The notes under the pieces were generated by a model. It saw only the letters and a list, made by a program, of their open reading frames with translations, did no database searches and was not told the DNA's origin. A stretch of DNA of 64,000 nt from Rallus limicola (taxonomy: Eukaryota; Chordata; Aves; Gruiformes; Rallidae). The translations under genes were made by a program, and so were the position numbers. Within the stretch, counting starts at the first letter, position 1; each line of letters opens with the position of its first letter. Location of the stretch: contig JAKCOZ010000003.1 in assembly GCA_022605955.1 (NCBI GenBank), positions 50,530,179-50,594,178 of the forward strand. Reading direction: 5' to 3'. Below, piece after piece: positions 1-14,750 of this stretch.

Positions 1-3000
1 AGTGTTCACTGTGTTTCATGGTGATTTATTTTCGAGTTTTCTTGAAGTTTTCTATACTTGGCTTTAGCTAAGTTCCAAAGGATGACTCTAAGTGCCTAAA
101 CACAGGCACCCATGTAAGAAAATTGTAGGCTATCTTTTGAACACTTTAAAGTATCTGAAGATTATAACTACATAGGGAATTAATGCTCCTGTTTCCCTTG
201 AAAAAAAACTACTGGTTGCCTATTTACACAGTTGGGCACCTAGATAAATTTTAAATGTGTTACAACAGACATAATGGCTGTCTATGTTGGGAAAAGACAT
301 AAAAGAGGCTAGATTGGAAAGGTGCACTTAAATTGAAGGTATTTATCTTCCTGGCAGTGCAAGGTTTTTGCTATGCCTCTTTCACAGGAAAATCCCTGAA
401 ATTTATTAATAATGTGTCTTCAGATGTGTCTGCCTAAGCTGTCATTGCTCACTGACTTTTTAGTACAACAGATATGAATAAGAACAGTTCAAGTAAACTT
501 GGCAATCTGCAGACAAAATTTGAAAGGTATTAATTTACTTTCATGTGCTATCCTTCACATTCATTAGCTATATATTAAAATGGAGTGAAAATATCAAGAA
601 CAAAATAATTTCTAGCATGTGGCTGGAAAAATTACACTTACTCTTATGCCGTGCCTTACCCTAAGTTGAAATTGCTCTTTCTCAGGGAATAAGGGAATAT
701 GGTCAGGCTGTTTATAACCAAGTATGACCAATCTCAGAAATTGATAGAATGCATCTTCCAGACAACAAAGCATAATCTTATATTGTCAGTAGGAAATTAA
801 AAATGAAACCACTATTAAAAGGAAAAATAACATGAAAGAAATTTAATTAAAGAAAAATGAAATCTTTCTGAACAGAAGAGGTCTATATTTCTGACATAAT
901 CAAAAAAATAAGATTGTTCACTTACAAGAAGGTTGATTCATTACTTGCAAGAAACTAATCTTCTTTCAGTGTTTTGTCCATATACTTATTAGTCCATAGT
1001 TAATAAGACAACTTGAGGTACATCATGGTTATACTATTTGCCTGAGTTAACAGAATAACTCTGATTTATATCGTAATCACCAGTTGTATATTTTAAGCTT
1101 CTTGCGGTTTTCTATTTAACCAGTATTTGTGCTCTTCTGTACCTTTGTATTGGCACTTGAGGCCAGTACTTGGGAAAATAAGCAAGTATACCATATGGCA
1201 TCAGGTTTTTCCTCCTTCCTCCATACGAAGCGTGCAGGTCTCCCCTTTTTCCCAAGTGTAGTTGGGCATACGACTGGTACTTCAGCCAAAACATTCCCTT
1301 CTGCTCTAGGGGATACAGATGGTGATGTGACAACACCCAAAGGTTAAGTTGGAGTAAAGGAGATTGGTTATATTGAAAAGCAGTGGCAGAGATAAATCGG
1401 TTATGCAAACTTGATGCTCATAGGACCACAACAGTTTTAAAACACTAAAGAAGTAACAGCAAATGTGACCTGGTACAAAGTAGAAACATAGAGAAGTAGA
1501 AATCTCTATTTCTAATCTTAGATACCAGCAAGTTTTATCTCTCATGTCATCATTGCTTGTGCCAGCAGTGTCCTTTATTCACTGAAAATGGGCCAGGAAA
1601 AGATTTCAGAAGCTTTGTCGATCTGATGTTATGAATATGTTTATTTGCTTTTCCTACCTCTCCAAAGAGTAATTTGATCCTTACGACTTAAAATACAGCA
1701 TGGTTAAGGATTTTATACTTTTGTGTCTGGAAAGTCCAGTGCAGACTGTACATGGCATTTGAAGGCATCTGATAAGAATCAAGGGAGATGCAGGATAGAA
1801 GACTGCTTTATTTAGAAGCTGTACATAAAAGGCAATGCCTTAAGAAAGTTTCTTAGTCGGAACAAGATTGGTGAAGGAAACCCATTAACTCCTGTAGAAA
1901 AAAGCACAAACCCTGATGATATACATGTGTACACACACACACATAGAAGCATAATTTTTCAATAATGATCTCTGGCACTTCCCAATTAAAGCTTGTATAA
2001 ACTAATTTTTTTTTTCTTAAAATATCTTTTCAGAAGCTGATGTTTAGTAGCCATGCTTACAAATACAATTATGAAAACCTTTGATATTGATATAACTGTA
2101 TCCAATGTGTATGGGTAAAAACAGGTTACTGGTTTTATTAGAACTGACTTATATGAAGTGGCATGACCCATGTATATGTGTGGGAATGCAGTAATGGAAG
2201 GTCCTGCTTCAGTGTGGCTGTGGTTTTGGAGTTTTTCTGGCTAGCAAATCCAGTGTTCTTTCATCCTGGAATGGCCTCCTATAGTGGAAGCTGCAAGCAC
2301 TGAATCTGGCTTTTCAGAGGGGCTGAGGAAAAGGCTTTTTTCTGCCCTTCTCAAGGCAGAATTGCAGTTTTGTTTTGTTTCAGTCAATTTCTGAGGCTTT
2401 TGTTCCACTGTGTTAAAACAGTTTCTGGGTATATTGTGCCTGGGTCTGTATTGTTTGACCCCTCTGCATGAGCTGATTAGTTCTTGTCCCGTTAGGCAGA
2501 GCTCAGGAAGAACTGCAGCCCCTTTCTCAGAACATCATTATCCATCTCTCTCTGGAAGGTTATGAGATTCATGAAGATGGTCATGACATTCTTCCATCCA
2601 CCCCCACAGCGTCTACTGGGTAGTAAGGAGCTGCGAAGTTTGACAAATGATATAAATATATATCTTAAAGCAAAGCAGCTGTTCAGCTTCCTCCTTCGCC
2701 CTCACTGTGCAGCTCTGGGAATGCAGCATTCCCACTGCTATATTCCCACACTTCAGTGTTCGGTATCATCCTGACCTGTACTCCTCTTCTACGGGTTGTT
2801 TGTTACTGTTTATTTCTTTTCTGGCGAAAAAAACCATCAGCTGATGCCCTACTTCAGAACAGGCAAGAACGGCAGTTGCCTCCCTTTTCCATGATGAGAG
2901 CAGACACGTGATGGACATGGAAAGCAAACTGTAGTTCTTCAAATCATGTGGTTAACATACTCCGGGCCAGCAGGAGACAAGCTGACCTGACTTTGAGAGG

Positions 3001-6000
3001 CTCTGAGACATTGTAGCATGTTAACATGACCCTCTTGGGAAGTGTTAGGTGGGCTTTACAAGCTTAGACACTGTCCTGTTTGCACGTGCAGCTACCTCTT
3101 GTCACAGCTGGTGGCACAGTCTCTGCCATGGGGCACAGAACAAGCTAACATGAACCAGTTTGTACCTCCTTGTGGTCTACAGATACCTGTCACTCCTCCA
3201 GAGTCTTAGGAAAAAAAGTAATTATCTAGCTATGCTAGTTATGAAAAAGCATTCAAAAACAAGGATTATGTAGTAGGACACTGACCTGCTTGGCCATAAA
3301 TATTGAACTTTTCCCAAACCACCTAGTGATTTCAGCACATATTCCTCATTTCCCATTTCTCCTGCCCCATATTGGTATTTTTTTTATCTTTACAAAGACA
3401 AATTAGATGAAGAACGTAGCATATAGTTTATCCTGAAGCATTTATAAAGCAAGTGCTTTTTGCTTCACAAAGTACAGGGAATACGTAACAATCTACACAG
3501 GTATAGAAGTCTAGCATGTCTTTGTTTTGTGCTGCTGTAATTTGCACATTTTCTATTAAGCCTGTTTGGAGCATTGCTTTGTAACACTGTGTACACAAGC
3601 TCAGTTTGAAGTACAGGATCCGGGGAACACAGTGAATCTTTTCTTTGCCATTTCTGGTCTCAGTTTCTTCTGTATACTCCAGTGTTCCTGGGGATTTTGC
3701 TCCATGTTTTTTTTTGCAAGTTCTTTCTACCAAGGTTTTTCCTGGCTGCTCTTTTGGCTCCTTCTTGTGAACTTGCTACCTTTTAGCTTCTCTGGGAGTC
3801 AAAACTCCTGCTTACTAAGAATGGCATGCCTTATACCTTCTTGATTGTCTTAGTATTTTAGCCTTTTAAAGCCACTTTTTCTATCTAGATTCTTCATTTT
3901 CCATTTGGGAATTTTCCATTCTTCTGACCCTGCCTCTTTTCTTCCTACCAACAAAATAGGTAAAACTCTTTAGCAATTGCCTTATTTGGAGTAGATATGC
4001 ATAGGCTAGCATCTTTGTCTCCTAATTTCCAGGACTGTTTCTGTGAAAATGCACTCTTGAGAACAAGTAGGTAGAAATTACTGAAAACTGTTACATGAAG
4101 TCATAAATTTTTCATTGACTCAGTTCACTACCGCCATGCATTTTGCATCTTTTTCTGTTCAAGGAGTTAAATTCAAGTAGACCACCATCCTCCATAAACA
4201 CGAAATATCATAAAAGTGAGCCATTATAAAGAAATTAAGAGAAAGTAAAACAACTGTATATGTGTAAGTAAACTGTTTGTCATTTTCTTTCAGCAGCTCA
4301 TGTGAGCCAGAGTTGTTTTAGGTGTTCTGGGTGAAGATTATGTTGCTGTCTTCAGTCTGACCTGTGGCCACCCCTAAGAGCTGAGGGAATGAATGTGAGT
4401 GAATAGAGACGTTTAGGAGCCTTCCTTCTAATTTCTGCCATTGTTTGTTACAGCAGCATAAGGTGTCTGTTTCTTTTCCATTCTCTGGAGAGCAAGCAGA
4501 GATCCTTAGTGCTTGGTGTACTGGTATGGACATAAAATTTGCCACTTCCCTCAGCAGTGTATTTTGGCACAATAAGGACTTGAACTGGGTGGGATCTTCA
4601 ATTATATCTGCAAATCCACAGTTACAAAAAAAATAATCTTATCTGTCCCAAAATCTAATGAAAACAATACATTTCAGTGTTCTCAGTGAAACAAGCTCTG
4701 GAAACTCATTTCAGTTGACATGAGATGTTTTGTTTCCATTTTGATGGTAATTCTGTGTTCTCTAAAACTAAACCATGAAGAGTCCTGTTGAAAAGGCAGA
4801 TAGAAATTTTCCTTTTTTAAAAAGGTCAAAGCAATTCTTCAGCTATATTAAAATGTTTTTTATCTCTGTAAGTACCCTTTTGAAGCAAACTTATTTTGAA
4901 ATGCATACATTTCTACATAACCATTTTTCCTTGTTGAAATATCTAATTGGAAAAAAAATTAACTGTCTTTAGATACTACCTGGAGAAACGCCCTAGTAGT
5001 AGCTCACACTTCTTGGGCCTCTGGATGAAAGCTTTTTGCAGCTTTACATTTTCCTCAGGTTTGCACTTCTAGTTCTTTCAGTGATGAGAATAAAACCATT
5101 TTTTTCTTTGGGTTCAGATTTTGATGCAGTTGCATGAGGTATTGCCAATAGTTTCATCCAGTCTGGGCTGAGACCTACAAGGACCCCAGGTGGGGTGTCC
5201 TATGCAAAAAACAGCTGAGCATCTGTGTCAGACAAGCACAACCACAGGCCATGTAGGTAACCAAGAAATTTTCTGTACAGCAGTAAATACAGACAGAAGT
5301 TGAGAAACAAGTTTGGCAAAGGAAAAGACAAGACAGACTGTTAAGCCTGGTGCCAGATCAGGAAAGAGGCTTAAGCCCATGCGCAGAATGGAGCTGATTT
5401 ATAAATGAAGGGTTTGTAGTGCCATTTACCATCTGAACTGACTATGAGAGGTGCATTCTGCAGAAGTAAGGAAACTGAGGCATACAGTTTGGAAAAGTAC
5501 TGTGATTCTTCATATTGAAGTCTCTTGGTAGAAGTACATGGGAGGAAATGCAGGGGAAAAAGAGCAGTGAAAATGGAACTGCAAGTAGATATACGAAGAT
5601 TCTGGAAAAAATAAAATGACCTTCAGACAGGATGTTTTCTAATAGCCATGACATTAAGAGGTCAAGAAACTCTAGAAGAGACATAGTGATCTTACCATAA
5701 TATTGCTAGGCTGGAATGCCAGGCCTGCAGGTCTCTTATTTCTGAATGATTGATTCTAATTCTTTTGATCAGCTGGAGTATCTCTAGTAGATGATTCAAT
5801 TTGCCATAGTATAATGGTAGAAGTAATAACTGTATCTATATATATTTCTCATATTTAATTCAATTTGGAAATTATGGACATGGGTCTTTAGAACTTTAAA
5901 TTGTTAGTTTTAAAATGTAGCTACAGATGTAACCTTAAATGGCTGGTTTGAAATTGCTTCATTATAATCCTGAACAGAACACACAGAGAAATGGCAGATA

Positions 6001-8808
6001 AAATTAATGCATATGAACAATCACCCCCACACATACTGATTCCCCATTTTAATTTCACTTTTCCTATGTGCTGATGAGGTAGTTACTTTGTTTTGATGAT
6101 CTTTGAAAGCTCATTAAGAACACTCATTAAGCTTCACAATACCCAGTGAAGTATAGCTGCTGCTATTTCATGCAGGGTACAGTTCAATAACCTTTGCAGA
6201 TGACAACAATTTGGTGGCAATCAGGAATATTACCCCTGAGACTGAGTTACCAAAATGTGATACAGATAAAAACAAACATCGGGATGTTTGGTGTCATGCT
6301 TATGTATTGTCTACACTGGCAAGACCATCCTATTTTGAGATGCTGTGATTTAACTTTTGTTACAAAGGTGCTGGAAACCAAATGGGAAGTACTGACACTT
6401 GAGTTGTGCTTGTGCAGATTGGTTAGCTTAATGTTCTACCCCACTGCTTGAGTTCTTTTATGCATTTATTCTTTTATTAACGTCTAAATTTTTTTAACTA
6501 CATTGTTTCCTGTCCACTCCATCTCTCTCCTGGGAAGAAATATTTCAGGCCCTTCTCTAATCTCTGCCCACACTTCCTGAATTTGTAGTAAATTATGCCA
6601 CATCATCGCTGCTGCCAGCCTTCTCAGATCCTTCCTGTGAGATTGGGGGTCTGCTGCATGGGACTGAAAATATCTGCCTTGGGGTAAAACATTGCATTTC
6701 AGTGTATGACAGCTCATAAAGCACTTGAAAAACAACAGGAGTAGGAGTTCACAAGCCAGCTTCAGCTCTGCTGAGGGATGATGCTAGTTCAATATTCTGT
6801 TAGAGTGAACTTTCTTGTTGTGTGGTGGAAAAGCAGGCTGATCCCTACATCAGGAACATTAAACTTTCAATAAAGTATTAACCAAGAATAAGCACCTGCA
6901 ACTTTTCTTGCCACAACAGACCCTTTTCTGTTTGTGTAATCTTGTCTCCCTGTCCATTGCTATCACTTGCTTATGAGACACCCACCTCTTTTCCCCACGC
7001 TGCTCACCCTGCTGTGGGAAATGTCCTCCTTTTGGTAGCTTCTATCCTTTTTCATCTCATTCTGCAACTAAGATGGTTCCCATGTCTGCCATCCTATCCA
7101 CTCCCTGCTCACTCCCTCCCCTGAATGTGCTCAATAGCTGTTTGCTTTCTCTATTGCATATTTGGTTCTCTGACTCGGGTTTCAATAAAAAAGAGTCTGC
7201 CATGGATAAATGGGAGCAAAGCTGAAGAGATGATTGTTTCTTAAATGCTGCTTCTTTATCCTACCTATCTCATCTGGAGTGCTTGACAAGCCTTGGTAAG
7301 GGTTTGAAGCGTCCATGGAAGCTTGGGCAGGGAGCAGGACAAAGAATCAGGAGGCAAAGACAATGGGATATGTGTCCTGTCTATTGTGGCCTAGAAGGAC
7401 TGAGTGGGAGAATGTTTACTTGCTAAGGAAGAAGGAAGTCTTCTCCTTCAACCCTGTATCATCAGAACAAGGAATTGAGGGAATTGGAGCCTTAAACAGG
7501 GACAGGGCTGAGTGCTAGTCAGTGTCAGCTGGGCACATGTTCTGCAGAGAATCTTCTAGCTAAACTAGAGAAATCTACCTTTCTGGCTGTAATGAATAAA
7601 ACCCCAAAATTGTAGATCAGCTATTCCGTTAAAGTGGTGGATATATCTCACAGAATAGATGCTGGGTTTAGGTTCCATCTTTGGACCAGTAATGCCTAGA
7701 GCCTGAGGTTGAGTGCGTCAGTCACCCAGGAAACCTGTGACAGAGTTGGGCTTAGGCAGTTTAGGAAGAGGTGGTCACAGGAGATCTATATTGAAGGGAG
7801 AAAATGGTTTGCCTAGTCTTAACCAGAAGACCAGCCAGACTGTTAGCATGACGCTACAAACTCTTTTTGAATATTATCAGACATTATCCAAGGATACTGT
7901 GAATAAAAGGTTATGTTGTTGTGAATTGATGAATTAGACAAAATAATTATTTTAATTTCTTTGCAAGCATAATACTGATATTTAGTCACTGCTAGCTAAT
8001 TTCTGTTTCAATTTGGACTAATAGGCATTTAACTTTTAAAAAATTGCAATTACCCCCAGGTATAGTGGGATTAACTTTTCTTAATTGTAAAAAGAAATTT
8101 AAAAGTTTAGGTAGTCAGCCTGGCTTTTGAAGGGAATGAGAGATAGATCATCAGGGTAACTTAAATTAGGAGTGCAACTGGGAAAACAAAGGCTTTCCAC
8201 TTTAAAGAGAATTCCAATATGCGACATGTGAGAATGTTCTGCTTCAGCTTTAGAACAATCCAAGTCTTTAATATTGGACCAATTCCATATTAAACCAGGT
8301 TTTCCTGTATGTTTGTTTGTGTTTAAAGTTATAAGATTGTATGTTTTCATGACCACTACCTTGAGATGGCCATTCCTCAGTGTCAGGATTATATTGCCAC
8401 ACGGAAGACACCATCCAGCAAAGAAGTTTGATTCATTCCAAACAGGCTAATCTAGCAAAATAACCTATAGCCTCAGTAAGCATTTCAGATGCCTGAATCT
8501 CATTGAAATGCCTGCAACATCAAAGGCCAAAGTTCCATCTTTTTGTCTCCCATCTCAGTTTTGGAGAATGGCTGAGAAGAATGTGGAAATAGAGCAAGCA
8601 TAAATAGAGCCTCATCATAATGTTCTCCTAACTTCCAATGAACTCTAGGGTACCACTATGCTGACATAGGTGTGGGATTCCCTGAACGGGGTGTGATTTC
8701 CATGTGGGTAAGAGTCATAGACATCAATTATTTATGTGAAAAAACAATTAGTGTGAGCTTTGTCTTACCCAGCTCCTCAACTGCAAGCACATCTGCAGGC
8801 AATGAATG
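1..8808. other. Unique non-coding DNA
   Basis: AT-rich sequence without recognisable genes or transposon fragments. Open frames are scattered over both strands, none exceeds about 100 codons, and none has a recognisable domain. A short CA run lies at about 1931-1943. Old, heavily decayed repeats could be present but are not visible by eye. Confidence 0.6.
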
Positions 8809-9443
8809 TGTTGTGATTTAATGCCAGCAGACAGCTAAGCCCCACTCAGCCCTTTGCTCATTCCTCCCAGGCAGGACGGGGGGAATAGTCAGAAAACTCC
8901 TGGGTGGAGATACAGACAGCTTAATAGGTAAATCAAAAGCTGCTCACACAAGCAAAGCAAAAGAAAGAATTCATTCACCTCTTCCCATGGGGAGACAGGT
9001 GCTCAGCAGTCCCCAGGAAAGCAGGGGTCTGTCATACATAAGAGTTACTTGGTAAGACAAACACCATTGTTCTGAAAACCATGTTCGGCCCTGTGTCCAG
9101 TCTTGTCACCCTTCCTGCCCCCATTTTTCCCTTTACCTCAGGCCCTCATATTCTGTGCATGATGTCACGTGGTATGGAGCTTCCCTTTAGTCAGCTGGGG
9201 TCAGCTGTCCCAGCTGCATCCCCTCCCAGCTTCTTGTGCATGCCCAACCATCCCATTGGTGGGGTGGGATGAGAAGCAGAAAAAACCTTGGCTCTGTGTA
9301 AGCACTGCTCAGCAGTTACAAAAAAAATCTGTATAACAAAAACATCTGTATATATCAACACTGTTTTCAGCACAATGAGAAAACAGATCCCTACCTTAGC
9401 TACTATGAAGAAAATTAACTTTATCTCAGCTGAAACCAGGACA
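8809..9443 (-). mobile_element. Solo LTR of an avian endogenous retrovirus
   Basis: This 635-bp block matches, from memory, an LTR family very common in birds. Read on the minus strand it opens with TGTCCTGGTTTCAGCTGAGA (9443 downward) followed by an AAAGTTAATTTTCTTC-like stretch. It contains the hallmark segment near 9190-9300 (cccctcccagcttcttgtgc on the plus strand) and ends at the plus-strand TGTTGTGATTTA at 8809. Near 8925-8935 the minus strand reads CCTATTAAGCTGTCT, where the family usually has an ATTAAA-type polyadenylation signal; here it is mutated. No gag, pol or env sequence flanks it, so it is a solo LTR left by recombination between two LTRs. A clean target duplication is not visible, which fits an old, diverged copy. 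The retroviral class is probably ERVL-like, but that assignment is from memory. Confidence 0.85.
9160..9171. promoter_or_regulatory. Overlapping CRE-like and E-box motifs inside the LTR
   Basis: TGATGTCA at 9160-9167, a variant of the ATF/CREB site, overlaps the palindromic E-box CACGTG at 9166-9171. They lie in the part of the LTR that should be U3, where retroviral promoter and enhancer sites sit. The motifs are seen directly; binding is inference. Confidence 0.35.
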
Positions 9444-12400
9444 ATAATAAATTCAGTATAGTATTGGACTGCTTTATAAATATGCTGTGTTCAAATTAAC
9501 TACAAAAAACTGATTTCCAGCATTTTTAATTTTTTTAAAAATAAAGTTGAATTTTGTGCTGGGTTGTAACAGAAAATGGTTTTGCAGAAATTGCATATTG
9601 TGAAAGTCTCCCTTAAAGAAAATCTTTAGCTCTTTCCCATCCTGCTCTTGGGAACATATCCAAAAAAGGGATGGTAGTGATTTTTTCAATAACCAATGCT
9701 GAGCTTCAAATAATAAATCAATAATCCTTTAGCAAGATTGAAGTAATTTTGTTCTTTGCTTGTCTGATTTGTCATAAATTGTTAGGAGGATTTATTTCCC
9801 TTTGGGACCATGACACTGCTGCCATGACAACAGTTATTCACAAAGCCAGATTCATCCCATGATATGTAAAATTATGGAAACTGTCTAGGATGTTGCTGAG
9901 TGTTATATCTTTTTTTCTTTTGTTAGTAATTTAACGCGGTGGGTGGATAATAATAGCACAGTTTGGAAGCTTTCAGATGTCTATTTTGAGACTCTCTGTC
10001 CTATATGAAGGCTTCCTTGCAGAAATGTCCAAAACTAATGCAAAACATGTTTTGCACACGATAAGCCTTCAGTAACATGCAACAGCATTCACAGAGGTCC
10101 AGGTAACTCAGCCAGATTGTTCTATGTGCATGATTCTTCATAGATATTTTTTATGACTCAAGGTCACTTTCTTCTAGATTTTGGGCAGAAGAGGAATGTT
10201 AGAACAGTTCATTCGCTCCTTTATGCTTGTTCTCAGATGATATGACAAATAGAGTCTATTTCCTCAGGCTTACAAGGAGCTTTCAGCAGCAAAGAACTTT
10301 GTTTTGAGCTCAGGAAGCATTAAGCCAGTTCACATGTGAGTTTTCTTTTCTTAGGTGAAATACTGCATGTTCCAGTTCAAGCTTGATAAGTAATGATGGT
10401 TTTCTCAGCCCTTGATGTCTACCTTGTCAATGTAGAATTTACATGATTCCCTTGTATTTCATCAGTCTCATTTTCCATTAGATATTTTTTCTCACAAAGG
10501 AGGAGAAAGAATTGGCATTGTTGGCAGTTTATTTCTAAAGCCCTTTAAAAAAATAAAACAACAACAAAACCTTCCCATTTCCAAAGTAATTTATAAGGAT
10601 TAATTGAACTTCCTAGTGACTCATGTCAGGTGGACAAGTTGCAGAAACTGAATGACAGATTTTGTACACTCCAGTTTCTACAAATCATCTACCACAGTCA
10701 TGTGGAGAATCTTTAACTTTATCCTTCTTTTTGTCTGTATCAGGCTTTTTAGGCTTTGAGCTGAGTCATGTGTAGGTTTGAGACTGGTTGTTTGGTAGGT
10801 CCAAAGCATCCTCCTTTACTGATGAGGGGAAAGACTCAGCTGAACGGAACTTTTTAGACAAGGTGGTTTGGCCCTGTGCTATTGGTTAGACCACATCCAA
10901 ATTAAACTAGCATTTGTGCTCTTTCATTGCTCTGCTCAAAATTTCCCAAAGGCACTTTGACAGGATGCTGTTTAGACAGTGCTGCATGCCCGGCTTTTTA
11001 ACCACCCTGTTTTTTTGGATCAGCACAATATGTACTGAATCTACACTGGCCACTGACCCTTTCTCTTCTGTACGTACAGTCTGTCTCATCCTTTGCTGAA
11101 ACAGGACCTTCTGACAGCGCTTTGCTGTTCCTTAAAGGTACCTCCATGTAGATAGGTGGCCCCACACAAGTTGTTTTGGTGCATCATTCACATGAACAGA
11201 AAATTGCTAAATTAAATTGAGACTTTGCACTGAAGAATGGTTATTCGTTTTAGATGTTTTAGATTCATTTTAGATGGCGTAAAAGCAATAACATGCATGT
11301 CTGGAATTCCTTGTAGCTAGTTAGTTCCTATTTCTGTGTACCCTTTGGATTTTAAATCAGGTTCCTTCAAATTTTCAGGTTTCCTTTGTTGTGCTAAGCA
11401 TCTCGAAATCATGAAATTAATCTTTAACCTCTTCAGTATCTGAATTTTCTTCTTTTTATCCTCAGTTTTTCTAGGTCTATTTTCCACTTCCTAAATATAC
11501 ATAGACTTCATACCTCTGAGGAAAATCCTATTTATCTCCAGTCTGTGCCACTTCCTATCCTTATAGACAAGGTAAACAAACCTGGTTTCATCAACTACAG
11601 GCTTTCTGGTTTTCTGTGTCATGACCATCCCAATGGTAGTCATTAGGGCTGAGTCTCCTTTGTTTCCATCTTCTAGGAATTTGCAGTCTCTGCTAGCAAG
11701 TAGCAAAATTGTGTATTTCATGCTATTGGTTTTCAGTATTGCAATAACTTTCAGAAATCAACTGGATTTAATAAGCTTTTGTGAGAAAAATTGGACAATC
11801 ATTCTAGAGGTGGTATAGAAATAAAAAGAAAAAAGACCCTGGCTTTCATGTCTATCCCTAGGGCATAGATTCTTCCCATTTATTCTTAAATACTTGCTAC
11901 ATCCTGATTTTTTCTACAATGTATTGAAAGTTTCCCTATGTCGGATCATGCTGATGGTAAATTAGGATGGCATTGTCCATAATGCAGGGATAGAATTGCT
12001 GTCAGTGAGAATTCCTGGATAGCAAGCTGTGGCTACATAGTGACGATGCAATTGAAAAACAGTTGTCAAATCTGAACCGCAATTTTTTAATTTTTTTTAA
12101 CTGTTAAAACACCTGTTTATTAATTTTGTCCCTCACTTGTTTCTTAGCTGTGTACCTTTCTGTGTCTGACAGGCTGTCTTAAAACTGATTTTGATCTAAC
12201 CTCTCTGTATGTTGCCTATGGATAGTACAGCAATCCATCCTACCTTTCATCACTTAGAGAGCTGGTACAACACTGGCAGCAGCAAAGGTTAGTGTTAAGA
12301 CATGACTGATGAAGAAGACAAAGCTGGACCTGCTGTGGGAGCATAATTTAATAAAATAACACCCCCCCCCACCCTCCACCTTGCCCAAATATTGTGTGCA

Positions 12401-13325
12401 TGTGTAACAATGTACCTTGTTCCTTTGCGGTATCTTTCTTACATCCTAAACTTCAGGAAAGTTGCCATTTCTCAACCAATTCTAGGTATAGCTTAATTCT
12501 TTGCTTGCTCAATTCCCGTAACAATTTGGGATGGGACATTTATTTATTACGTCCTTTACGTTGATTCTTGTGGTATGTTCCAGCATAAACCTGCAATTTT
12601 CACTGTGTGCACGAGCAGTTTTGTGGCATTTTTGACTGGCTTGGTAGGCTGAGAAGTTGAGTTTAGGAGTACTGGGGCAGTGGATACACAACGCTAACAA
12701 CCTATTGTTTTCCTGCAACATGTATGGTAGTATAACTCAGCCTTCACTTGTTTGCATCTTTTCTAGGGAGTCTTGCTCAAATTGATTAATTTGCATTGAG
12801 CAGTGAATATTAAACACCGCCACAGCTTAATATAGGAAATGTTGCCTTCTGCAAGATCATTCCTGTACTGCTTAAATTTCAGCTGGGATTTTTTTTGGCC
12901 TGCAGTATCACCTATTCCTGTTGTCTCCACATTACTAACATGAATAGGTAGAGACCCATTTCAATTTTATTAAACTTTGTTAAAGAAGAAATGTCAGAAC
13001 CATCACTGATGGAAGAGCAACTGGACAAAAATCAGTCAAAAATAAAGGAATAAGACAGTTTTTTTAAAAAAAATTCTAAGAGACAAAAGTTAGATCCTTC
13101 CCTCCGTCTGGGCATAGCATTATAATGATTTTGAGGGAAGAAGGAGATACTATTTGTAAAACTCAGAAAAATACAAAATATAAAAAATTCACCCACACAT
13201 AGCTGCAAATATATTTTTGTTCAATTATGTGTCAGTCCTTTGTGCTACATACAAGTCTTTAAATTGAGTTAAGGGTAAGATCCTTGTCCACTGAAGTACC
13301 TCCCGCTTCGGGTGTATATCAAAAC

Positions 13326-13361
13326 ACTGTGCTGATTGCTTGGACTGTGCTGATTGCTTGG
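13326..13361. repeat. Exact 18-bp tandem duplication
   Basis: The unit actgtgctgattgcttgg occurs at 13326-13343 and again at 13344-13361 without a mismatch. Two identical adjacent copies in otherwise unique DNA point to a recent slippage or repair event. Confidence 0.95.
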
Positions 13362-14750
13362 ATACTAAATATCAAGAGCTCAGTATAACCATAATAATAA
13401 ATTCTACAAGCTTTTGTAGAAATTATTCCTCAGCTCAGTGGGAAGGGTAAAAGTTTGTGATAATTTCTTTGGTACAACTCTGCGATGTGAGGCCAGAAGG
13501 ACACTGTAACCTCATTAGAGATATGAAACTTAAATAATTTGAATTATAAATGGAAAACTTTGTTTTTCAAGACTGTTAAGTTGGAAGGGTTGATGATCAT
13601 AAGAATAATTCAGTTTAAAAGGAAAAAAGAAATTCTACAATAGTCAAAATAGCACAGAAGTAAAGCTGTACTCAGTTCCACTGGCAATGGCTCTGATACA
13701 TATGCTTCAGAAAATGTACAGGATCCTCCTTGCTTTTGAATTTAGCATAGGGAGAACAGTATTTTGTATCTCATCTCTGTTTTTTGTTTTCACCTAGTAG
13801 ACCAATATGCGTGCTCTATAGATCAAATCACAAATTGTCAGAAATGCAGCATGAAATACGCCAAAGTTTATATTAGAGGACTTTTTGCCATGTTTCATTA
13901 GCCGCCTTTAGTTGCTTTCTTCTATTGAGCAGTTTTATCACCTAAGATGTGATAAAGTGATAAGCTATAGGCATTCTTGTGTGTGTTACCACTAATAAAA
14001 AGTCTTTAGCATTGATAATGATGGTTTGATTTCAAACTGCAAACTCCTTTTACCATGTAGAATAGCAGCTTCTTGGTGTATCATAGTTTTCATAGTACAT
14101 TAAGTTGTGAAACAGTTTTTTGTTTTCCTGCAATTGCTCATTTTTTCCTCTCATTTTTCATGCTTTTTGGGAAAGACCCAAATTGCTCACTTATTATGCT
14201 AAGTTATTTAAAGGATTTATACTTACTTATGCTGTGGTTTTGTTGATTATTTTCCTCTCTGAATTCAGCATATTTGTACAAAATAATTATTTTTGAAAAT
14301 GTATGCTGTTTGTGCACTCTTTCTGTAGGTCAGCCAGTTTGAGGGAGAGTTAATGCAAATGGTGAATCAGAACTGGGAAACTCCAGTTCAATGTACTTTG
14401 CCCCATTGTCTATTTTTGGAACTTTATTTTGCTTTCTACAAGGTAGAGTTATTCTGATACTTCTCTAAAACTGAGCAGTCATTTAAATACAAACGCTACT
14501 GAATACTTTACTAAGGAAGATAGATTTATTAAACTCTAGATATTTTATTAAAATGTTTTAATTGGATGGATGATTTTAAATTGTACTGCTTTCATTACAC
14601 ACTTCATAGCAATGGATTTCATTACTGGTTCACACTGAAAAGCAGGTGCACAAGGGATGCATTAACCAGATCATATGTGTAGGGAGGGCATGTGAGTTTT
14701 CTTTAAAAGAAAAATAAAAGCTTATAAACTGCCAGAGGAAATGAACTTAG

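Noticed and set aside
6484..6735. 83-codon minus-strand frame with mixed charged residues
   Set aside because: No family recognised and no splice or promoter context; treated as chance.
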